From a bacterium (lineage in GTDB: Bacteria > Vulcanimicrobiota > Xenobia > Xenobiales > Xenobiaceae), in the NCBI GenBank assembly GCA_030535355.1, contig JAUNIO010000020.1, positions 1 to 44,378 of the forward strand: a stretch of 44,378 nucleotides of DNA, given 5' to 3'. This document shows, one piece after another, positions 15,095-20,636 of this stretch. Position numbers and translations under genes: made by a program. Position 1 is the stretch's first letter; every line of letters starts with the position of its first letter. Under the pieces are notes generated by a model that saw nothing but the letters and a program-made list of their open reading frames with translations, did no database searches and was not told where the DNA came from.

Positions 15095-16581
15095 GACGAA
15101 GTTTTCCCTCCTACCTGTTCTAATATTTCATCCAGTCTCTTTTTAAAACCTGTTTCTTCTATCAGATATAAATCGCAAATTCCAAAGTTTTCGCATAATA
15201 CTAGCAAGTATTCAAAGATAATATACTGAATCTTTACGAGGAATAGCAGTTTTTCATTCTCGTCTTTTGTTCTCTTTGTGCTACTTAATATATAAACAGC
15301 CTCTGAGATTTTATCTTCATATAGGTTCCTAAATTCACAAACGGCATCATATAGCTTTTGCACTTTATTATCTACGAATATAGGTTTTGTCCTCTCATGA
15401 ATAGAGCCTATATAGTAGTCATGAAAATCATCATAGTAGTGTGAGCCATAAAAGGGGACAAGTGTCTGATAAATATTACCTACAGTCGCGTAATCTAGTA
15501 AATCATTATTCTTTAAAAAATCAAAGGACGCACGTATATCATCGAGTGATTCTAAGGCTTCAAACATTATCATATAAACAAGGGTCTGGCTCTGCGTTTG
15601 CCTTAAAAAACTTATTGCATCTTGGTTGATTTCGGGAGTAGTTTCCTTCCTGTATCTTTTAAGCACTTGTGCGCTATTAGATTCAATCCCAAGCGTAATA
15701 CTACAATCGCCAGCAGAGAGAAGTTTTTCAAGTCGGCCTTTATTATGCGCGACTTGATCGCTTCTTGTTTGAAATGAGAATTTTACACCAGGATACTCAT
15801 CACGAATTCTTGCAATGAGACTTTCTGCACGAGAGGGGTTCACATAAAAGTTGCAATCGACAAAATTTATATACTTATATTCTTTGCCACGGAACTCCTG
15901 ATTTAGCTCTTCTAGAACACTTGCCTCACTTCGAGCAAACCAATAATTGTTTTTACAGTTTACACAATACGTGCAATGATATGGACACCCTCTACTTGTC
16001 GATATATGGAAAACTTTCTTTGTAACATCAAATTCGTAATTAGCTGCATCAACAATAATGTCATTACGATCCGGGGAGGGGAATTCATCAATATCGATTT
16101 CATTATAATTCACCGGGTTATCTATGAACTTCCCATCTTTTCTATAGCATAGCCCAGGAACCGAATAAACATTTTCTGTGTCTAAACTGCTTACTAATTC
16201 ATAAAAACTCTTTTCACCAAAGCCTTTTAAGCAAAAGTCTATAGCTGGAAAGTCTTGTAATATCTTTGTGCCACACAACGTTGCATGATGACCGCCGACA
16301 ATAATAATGTTTTGATTATTCTTTAGCAGATTAATCAAACGGACTGTATCATTAAAAAATAATGAGTAACTTGAAACCCCGATCACATCATAATCGGATA
16401 AACGATACTTTTCTACTAAGGCGGGATCACTAAGAGGCGAGCAAGAAAAATCATATAACTCACATCGAATTCCTTTACTTTTACAGAATGCTTTTATATA
16501 TCCTAGTCCTAATGGATATGCATCCTTTATTCTATGCTTAGCCTCTCTGAATGGAGGATTTAATAATGCTATTTTTTTCAT
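15091..16581 (-). CDS. Cobalamin-binding-type radical SAM enzyme 3
   Basis: A 496-residue enzyme and the first large gene of the operon. The B12-binding domain covers about 1-140 (IIIVGGHHATLCG, LKGFGEKSF) and the radical SAM core has STSRGCPYHCTYC (Cys199, 203, 206). Two further cysteines sit close by (VNC, then C-terminal region), but no SPASM-like cluster is evident. AGGTGAG stands before ATG. It follows the precursor peptide gene after a 119-bp spacer that contains a strong inverted repeat. The first position after the precursor suggests it acts early on the peptide, but this is inference. Confidence 0.88.
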   Translation of the reverse strand: MKKIALLNPPFREAKHRIKDAYPLGLGYIKAFCKSKGIRCELYDFSCSPLSDPALVEKYRLSDYDVIGVSSYSLFFNDTVRLINLLKNNQNIIIVGGHHATLCGTKILQDFPAIDFCLKGFGEKSFYELVSSLDTENVYSVPGLCYRKDGKFIDNPVNYNEIDIDEFPSPDRNDIIVDAANYEFDVTKKVFHISTSRGCPYHCTYCVNCKNNYWFARSEASVLEELNQEFRGKEYKYINFVDCNFYVNPSRAESLIARIRDEYPGVKFSFQTRSDQVAHNKGRLEKLLSAGDCSITLGIESNSAQVLKRYRKETTPEINQDAISFLRQTQSQTLVYMIMFEALESLDDIRASFDFLKNNDLLDYATVGNIYQTLVPFYGSHYYDDFHDYYIGSIHERTKPIFVDNKVQKLYDAVCEFRNLYEDKISEAVYILSSTKRTKDENEKLLFLVKIQYIIFEYLLVLCENFGICDLYLIEETGFKKRLDEILEQVGGKTSS

Positions 16582-16631
16582 ATTCTCACCTCATGGCTAA
16601 ATAAATAAGTTTAATCCCCCCTTTAATACTT

Positions 16632-16691
16632 GCGGGGCTATTGAATTCATATACTTCAATAACGATTAAAGCAACAACCCAATAGCCCCGC
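16632..16691 (-). repeat. Perfect 12-bp inverted repeat between precursor and enzymes
   Basis: GCGGGGCTATTG (16632-16643) and CAATAGCCCCGC (16680-16691) pair perfectly around a 36-base loop that itself contains a small TTGAA/TTCAA hairpin. No T-tract follows on the minus strand. It begins nine bases after the precursor stop. The likely role is partial termination, or a processing/stability element giving more precursor than enzyme mRNA. The repeat is seen; its role is inferred. Confidence 0.8.
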
Positions 16692-16700
16692 TTTAACCTG

Positions 16701-16880
16701 CTAGCTGGTAGTGAATGTCTTGCTTGCTGCTAAGAACAAGTTTTCCCCCAAGTCTTCAATCTGAGCAACATCCTGCGTGCTTGAAAGAGAAGACAAGATA
16801 AGCTCATCACTTACCAAACCCATTTTCTCGGCGATAATCGCCTTCTGCTCGCTTGTTAGAGCAATCGTCGCGCTGTTCAT
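16701..16880 (-). CDS. Candidate RiPP precursor peptide, 59 residues
   Basis: ATG at 16880 follows AGGAAG by six bases; the frame runs 59 codons to TAG. The N-terminal ~45 residues look like a leader: helical, acidic and alternating hydrophobic (ALTSEQKAIIAEKMGL, then VAQIEDLGENLFL). The last nine residues, AASKTFTTS, are short, small and hydroxyl-rich and make a plausible core. There is no Cys, no double-Gly motif and no terminal Trp. It directly precedes the three radical SAM genes on the same transcript. Nothing I recognise matches it. Threonine and serine hydroxyls could take a sugar, and side-chain carbons could be C-methylated. The gene being translated is well supported; its role as precursor is inference from context. 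Confidence 0.78.
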   Translation of the reverse strand: MNSATIALTSEQKAIIAEKMGLVSDELILSSLSSTQDVAQIEDLGENLFLAASKTFTTS

Positions 16881-16931
16881 AATTAATCTTCCTTTCTTTT
16901 TGTCATGATGTAGTTTTGTAGGAGATTGTCA

Positions 16932-16981
16932 CAAAAACAAATGCGCATAAGCCAGCTTTCAATAGCATGACTTATGCGCAT
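16932..16981 (-). terminator. Attenuator-like intrinsic terminator after leader ORF
   Basis: ATGCGCATAAG and CTTATGCGCAT (arms 16971-16981 and 16941-16951) form a perfect 11-bp stem followed on the minus strand by TTGTTTTT. The stem starts within the leader ORF stop codon and lies between promoter and all operon genes, so expression needs read-through. Confidence 0.85.
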
Positions 16982-17076
16982 CAGGAAACACGTTTGATTC
17001 GACATCGCCATAATCGGGAGCCGCACCAATGCCGCATTTCAACAAAGTCACCCATTGGAGCTTGACTACGATACAT
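16981..17076 (-). CDS. 31-residue leader peptide (or second precursor)
   Basis: An ATG at 17076 behind a very strong GAGGAGGT opens a 31-codon frame ending TGA at 16981. It starts MYRSQAPMGDF and has a Trp/Cys/Arg-rich second half (MRHWCGSRLWRC) with a basic tail. The terminator stem begins in its stop codon, the geometry of a translated leader controlling attenuation. Codons 14-16 (ATGCGGCAT) could pair, with one bulge, with the first terminator arm, giving a possible antiterminator. Alternatively it is a small leaderless precursor: two Trp and two Cys would suit radical chemistry. Translation is likely; the role is open. Confidence 0.65.
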   Translation of the reverse strand: MYRSQAPMGDFVEMRHWCGSRLWRCRIKRVS

Positions 17077-17099
17077 GATGTTACCTCCTCTCTATAAAA

Positions 17100-17120
17100 T
17101 TGCAGATGTAAATTCTGCAA
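17100..17120 (-). promoter_or_regulatory. 5'-end stem-loop of the cargo mRNA
   Basis: TTGCAGA and TCTGCAA form a perfect 7-bp stem with a 7-base loop, at almost exactly the predicted transcription start, just before the leader Shine-Dalgarno. It may stabilise the mRNA or take part in leader folding. Confidence 0.55.
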
Positions 17121-17124
17121 CATA

Positions 17125-17153
17125 ATTATACCACAGCTTTTTACAGAAAACAA
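17125..17153 (-). promoter_or_regulatory. Promoter of the cargo biosynthetic operon
   Basis: On the minus strand, -35 TTGTTT (17153-17148), 17-bp spacer and consensus -10 TATAAT (17130-17125) preceded by TGG, an extended -10. It is the only strong promoter seen upstream of the ten collinear cargo ORFs. Confidence 0.8.
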
Positions 17154-17198
17154 GTCCCAAAATGAATTTTTTGATTATATACTAATTAGCAAGCAATG

Positions 17199-17217
17199 CC
17201 TCATGGGACCCACGAGG
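17199..17217. repeat. Palindrome upstream of cargo promoter
   Basis: CCTCATGGG-A-CCCACGAGG is a 9-bp inverted repeat with one mismatch, about 45 bp upstream of the -35. It may be an operator, or a remnant at the cargo/ICE junction. Confidence 0.4.
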
Positions 17218-17221
17218 CGAA

Positions 17222-17254
17222 AAAATGAAAGCCCCCGCATCGCGGGAGCTTTCA
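17222..17254 (-). terminator. Terminator of the relaxase operon
   Basis: GAAAGC...GCTTTC with inner CCCGC/GCGGG pairing (17228-17254) is followed on the minus strand by ATTTTTTCG. It separates the ICE transfer genes from the cargo promoter. Confidence 0.8.
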
Positions 17255-17345
17255 TTTGCTTGTTGAGGGCAGCGCCCCCAAGCCCCTTTTCACGCATATA
17301 CTGTGCGGCGGCGCATCCTTTGGATGCTTATGGAGCAGGATCAGC

Positions 17346-18731
17346 TTAACGCTGTCCATGCTCTTGCTCTTTCTCGGCTGCACATGCATCTTTGCCGAGT
17401 ATTTTCTCCGCGTTTGCGCGATAGATCAGCAGCTTTCTCATCTCATCGCGTGCCTGCCGGTACTCGCTATACGCAGCTTTCTTCTCGGAAAGCAGGGCCG
17501 CATATTCGGATTGAAGGCTCTTTACGGTTGGTAGTTTTTTCAACTGCATATCGTTAAAAGTTTTCTTGGCGGCGCGGTGGAGAATAATATCCGCCTCATG
17601 CTCTGCCAGGTACTTTTTTGAATAGCGAGATGCCTTATAGCCGTCAAAAACCTTGCGCGTTTTGGCATAGTTAATCACCTGTGTTTTGAGAACGACGATC
17701 TCCGCCATGCGCGTTTCGGCTGCCTTGATCTGCACAGAAAGCGTGTTAAATCGGGCCGTGGCTGCATCGGTCTGTCTCACAAGCTCGCTATAATCCATGC
17801 CGCTGTTTTCGCGCAGGAAGTTCATCGTTTGAGCGATCTGCTTGATATTGAATACCTTGGCCCATTGCTCATAGCCTGCGCCTTTGCCCGCGTCGAGCTT
17901 CGCCTGAATGTCGATCAGCAGGCTTGGCTTCGGAACCTGGAGCACGGTCGCTTTCTTTCGGGGCGTATGTACCTTCTTGCCAGAGAGGATCGCTAAAAGA
18001 TCGCTCTCGGAATACCCTTCTCCGAGGGAACTGAGCCGGGCCGGGGCCTTATGATTTGGCGCTTGAAGGGAGACAGATTTTCCTCGGCGCTTAACCTCGC
18101 ATCCGGCTTCCTGAAGCAAGGTCCATAGCTCGTCGATGGTATCAGGATGCTTTTCCAAAGCGGTGTCTATGGCAGCGCGGAGCAGCTCGCGTTGAGACGG
18201 CGTTGCCTTGTCGCCCAGCCACTTGTTATAGCTTTTCCCATGGCGCTGCGGATTCTCAACCACGGAAAGCTGATGTTCAATACAGATGGTGTCGCTGAGA
18301 TTTCGCACCGCTTTTGTGCTGCCCCAAAAGTTGCGAAACTTCCGGGAGCAATCCAGCGTAGTTGAGTTCCAGATGATATGATTGTGCGTATGAGCTTTAT
18401 CAATATGCGTACAGACAATAAAGGCGTGCCGCCCTTTTAGAAATCGCTGAGCAAACTCTACACCGATCTGGTTTGCCTCCTCCGGTGTGACCTCGCCTGG
18501 GCGAAACGACTGGCGAAAGTGGTAAGCGATCACATCATTTTCCTGTTGCCTGCCGGTGATGTCCGCATACCGCTTTTTGGTGAAAAGGAACTCGGCGTCA
18601 GCGATGCGACTGTCGCACTCATACGATGTAATAAGCCGCCCATCATCTGTTTTCTCCGGGTTTTTGATGTAGTCTATAATATCGCTGATCGCCCGGCCAA
18701 CCTTTCGGCCTTTGCCGGTGTGCAGCGGCAT
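17346..18731 (-). CDS. MobP-type relaxase
   Basis: Nicks the ICE origin of transfer and pilots the strand into the recipient. The N-terminal relaxase domain has the histidine triad THIDKAHTHNHIIWN (near residue 108-122) and an upstream Tyr candidate in YECDSRI/DIIDYIKNP. The C-terminal half is a charged coiled coil (about 330-450). At 461 residues it matches Tn1549/CTn relaxases. Relatives usually start MATT-x-IMPLH; here codons for ATTCI precede this ATG, but the position of the usual ATG is ATA (18749-18747), and the strong GGAGGTG fits that upstream codon rather than the ATG at 18731. True initiation may therefore be at ATA, six codons earlier. Confidence 0.92.
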   Translation of the reverse strand: MPLHTGKGRKVGRAISDIIDYIKNPEKTDDGRLITSYECDSRIADAEFLFTKKRYADITGRQQENDVIAYHFRQSFRPGEVTPEEANQIGVEFAQRFLKGRHAFIVCTHIDKAHTHNHIIWNSTTLDCSRKFRNFWGSTKAVRNLSDTICIEHQLSVVENPQRHGKSYNKWLGDKATPSQRELLRAAIDTALEKHPDTIDELWTLLQEAGCEVKRRGKSVSLQAPNHKAPARLSSLGEGYSESDLLAILSGKKVHTPRKKATVLQVPKPSLLIDIQAKLDAGKGAGYEQWAKVFNIKQIAQTMNFLRENSGMDYSELVRQTDAATARFNTLSVQIKAAETRMAEIVVLKTQVINYAKTRKVFDGYKASRYSKKYLAEHEADIILHRAAKKTFNDMQLKKLPTVKSLQSEYAALLSEKKAAYSEYRQARDEMRKLLIYRANAEKILGKDACAAEKEQEHGQR

Positions 18732-18787
18732 AATACAAGTGGTTGCTATATGCGGAACACCTCCTTTCGCCGTGACTACTTAATACA

Positions 18788-18824
18788 AAAGACGGATGCA
18801 GCATGTTAAACCGCATCCGTCTTT
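18788..18824 (-). terminator. Hairpin/terminator between CD1845 and relaxase genes
   Basis: AAAGACGGATGC (18788-18799) and GCATCCGTCTTT (18813-18824) form a perfect 12-bp stem; the minus-strand tail TTGTATTA is moderately T-rich. It probably lowers or times relaxase expression. Confidence 0.65.
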
Positions 18825-18829
18825 GTCCT

Positions 18830-19123
18830 TTACCTGTAAACTCGCTCCTGGATCGCGTATCGCAATCCCTGTATCTTTGCCAACAACCAGACGGCGATCA
18901 TGGGGATACCGAAGGGACTGACGAGAACAGCCAGCACCGTGAAAATAATGCCGGCCACGATAGTGTTTGTCAGAAACACATAGACCGCACATATCCCCAT
19001 GAGGATGCCGGCTATGCCGAACACCCAACCGGAGATGTAGAGAATACCGGTGCAGAGCCATACGAAGATTGCCAATATAGCGACTATGGGCGCAGCGAGT
19101 ATTTTCAGCAGCAGCTTCATCAT
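18830..19123 (-). CDS. CD1845-family ICE membrane protein
   Basis: A 97-residue integral membrane protein with three to four hydrophobic helices (about 5-30, 33-55, 57-85). AAGGAGGT precedes ATG at an ideal distance. It corresponds to the small CD1845-type proteins conserved between mobC and the relaxase in Tn1549-like elements. Function is not known; a role at the transfer channel or in the membrane during mating is only inferred from conserved position. Confidence 0.75.
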   Translation of the reverse strand: MMKLLLKILAAPIVAILAIFVWLCTGILYISGWVFGIAGILMGICAVYVFLTNTIVAGIIFTVLAVLVSPFGIPMIAVWLLAKIQGLRYAIQERVYR

Positions 19124-19192
19124 GCTGACCTCCTTCTGTTCTTTTTACATAGCGTATCAGAAGAACGCACCTTTTTCAAGGATGCCGTGATC

Positions 19193-19229
19193 CGATACGG
19201 GACGGCTCACATCGGAAACCGCCCCGTAT
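19193..19229. other. Candidate oriT-associated inverted repeat
   Basis: ATACGGG (19195-19201) and CCCGTAT (19223-19229), with inner CGG/CCG, form a stem in the short gap below mobC. It has no T-tract, so a terminator is unlikely. Its place next to mobC and upstream of the relaxase fits an oriT, but no nick site is recognisable. Confidence 0.35.
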
Positions 19230-19233
19230 ATCA

Positions 19234-19572
19234 TCATTGCAGCTTGGTGAGGGAAGATAGAATATCGGAGGCGGCCTGCCAAAGACGCTCCTGGTTTTCC
19301 AGCACGTCTCCTATGTCAGCTTCATAGATGCGTCCGGTCTCGTTCATCCGTTTGGCGATCTGGTTCAGATTGTTGCTGGAGCGCCGGAGCAGAGACACCA
19401 TTTCCTTCAGCTCCGGCAATTCGAGATTGACCACATAGCCGTCAATGGCCATCTTCCGTAAATAAGCCGCCATGTTCTTGGTTCCGAGCTGCGCCATTTT
19501 TTGTTCGATCAGCGCCCGTTCCTGTGGCGTTACCCGAAACTTGAGCTGGACTTGTCGCTCTCTGTTCGCCAT
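19234..19572 (-). CDS. mobC: MobC-type relaxosome protein
   Basis: A 112-residue DNA-binding accessory that helps the relaxase open oriT. The N-terminal ribbon-helix-helix-like part (RQVQLKFRVTPQERALIEQK) and the MobC signature ELPELKEMVSLLRRSSNNLNQIAKRMNETG are clear. GGAG precedes the ATG. The gene lies two bases below the DUF3849 gene and upstream of the relaxase, the usual Tn1549-type order. Confidence 0.9.
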   Translation of the reverse strand: MANRERQVQLKFRVTPQERALIEQKMAQLGTKNMAAYLRKMAIDGYVVNLELPELKEMVSLLRRSSNNLNQIAKRMNETGRIYEADIGDVLENQERLWQAASDILSSLTKLQ

Positions 19573-19573
19573 A

Positions 19574-20635
19574 TCACAACTCCATGTCTTTCCTCTTTGC
19601 GGGAGAAGGCTTCGCCTCCGAGACTGCCTTTTGGAGCTTGTTGCGAACAGAGGGTTTACGCTGGCGCAGCGACTGGTTTCGGTTTTCTTCTTTGGAGATC
19701 ATCGCATATACGCCGCTGCGATCCTTGAGCGTGGAGAGGGTAAGAGAGTTGAAGGGCATCATCCTTTGGAGTTTCTCTGTGTCTTTGCTCCCAGCTCGCT
19801 CCAAAAAATCACGAGAGATTTCGGCCATGAAATGCGTTTTGTTCGGGCTGTTTGGGATTTCCGGCTCTTGAAGTTTTCCCAACAAACGCAATGCTTCCTT
19901 TCTGATCTCATCTGCGGTGAGGGGCTGCGTCAATAAATAACCACGTCTCGCCTGGGATAGAAACAGATCCGTAAGACCGGGGTGGGAGTTTACAACAAAT
20001 CGAGCGGTCCTGTCGTTTCCCGCAGGATCATTGTTTTCATAGATGGGGATTGTCTTTGACCATGCTTTGTTGGTCTCGGAAATGCGCCCATCATGTTCAA
20101 AGTGACGGACGGTATTGGCAAGGACGAATAGTATCCGGTCATAGCCAAACTGATTGACAACCTGAGCGACAGCTCCTTTTCCGAGGCTGTTATCCCGATA
20201 ATGCTCGCGGATCGCATCCTCGATTGCCTCTTTGCAACTCACGTTTGCATGAAGGGACGCCCGGTAAACATCCAATTCTTCGTGTTCCCTGGCATAGCCG
20301 GCATGATAGGGATAGACGGGTAATTCCTTGAGTTTCTTCGCTTCATCTTTTGCCAAATCCTCGATGCTGTCACGGATGGTATCCATATAGCTCGTCTCTC
20401 TATCTAAATAGGCATCGTAGAGAATAGCCATCGGAGCCGGAGACAACAGCAATGCTCTTGCTTCACCTTCGCTCAGTTCCAGTTCTTCCATGCTCATCAG
20501 AATATCCTCCCGCACGGTGTATTCGTAAGCATGATTCAATATTTCCTCCGGGGGCTGGCTTTTCAGCCAGTCCCGGTATTTATCCTGCTCCCTTGTGAGT
20601 TTATCAAAGAGAGCGCTGTTCAACGCATCATTCAT
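19574..20635 (-). CDS. DUF3848/DUF3849 ICE protein
   Basis: A 353-residue cytosolic protein conserved in Tn1549-like ICEs. The N-terminal part (DKYRDWLKSQPPEEILNHAY, about 10-60) matches DUF3848, and the middle (PVYPYHAGYAREHEELDVYR, near 130) matches DUF3849. The C-terminal third is basic. GGAGGT precedes ATG 20635; the longer frame to 20689 overlaps the helicase end. The start lies within a few bases of the helicase stop, so translation is probably coupled. Biochemical function is unknown. Confidence 0.8.
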   Translation of the reverse strand: MNDALNSALFDKLTREQDKYRDWLKSQPPEEILNHAYEYTVREDILMSMEELELSEGEARALLLSPAPMAILYDAYLDRETSYMDTIRDSIEDLAKDEAKKLKELPVYPYHAGYAREHEELDVYRASLHANVSCKEAIEDAIREHYRDNSLGKGAVAQVVNQFGYDRILFVLANTVRHFEHDGRISETNKAWSKTIPIYENNDPAGNDRTARFVVNSHPGLTDLFLSQARRGYLLTQPLTADEIRKEALRLLGKLQEPEIPNSPNKTHFMAEISRDFLERAGSKDTEKLQRMMPFNSLTLSTLKDRSGVYAMISKEENRNQSLRQRKPSVRNKLQKAVSEAKPSPAKRKDMEL

Positions 20636-20636
20636 G

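Noticed and set aside
7591-16581. Interpretation of the three radical SAM genes as MiaB/RimO tRNA or ribosome methylthiolases
   Set aside because: They lack a TRAM domain and the N-terminal UPF0004 cysteines; the N-terminal halves are cobalamin-binding type instead.
16959-17153. A 64-residue minus-strand frame over the leader region
   Set aside because: It starts inside the promoter -35/-10 region, upstream of any possible transcription start, and ignores the strong Shine-Dalgarno that serves the 31-codon frame.
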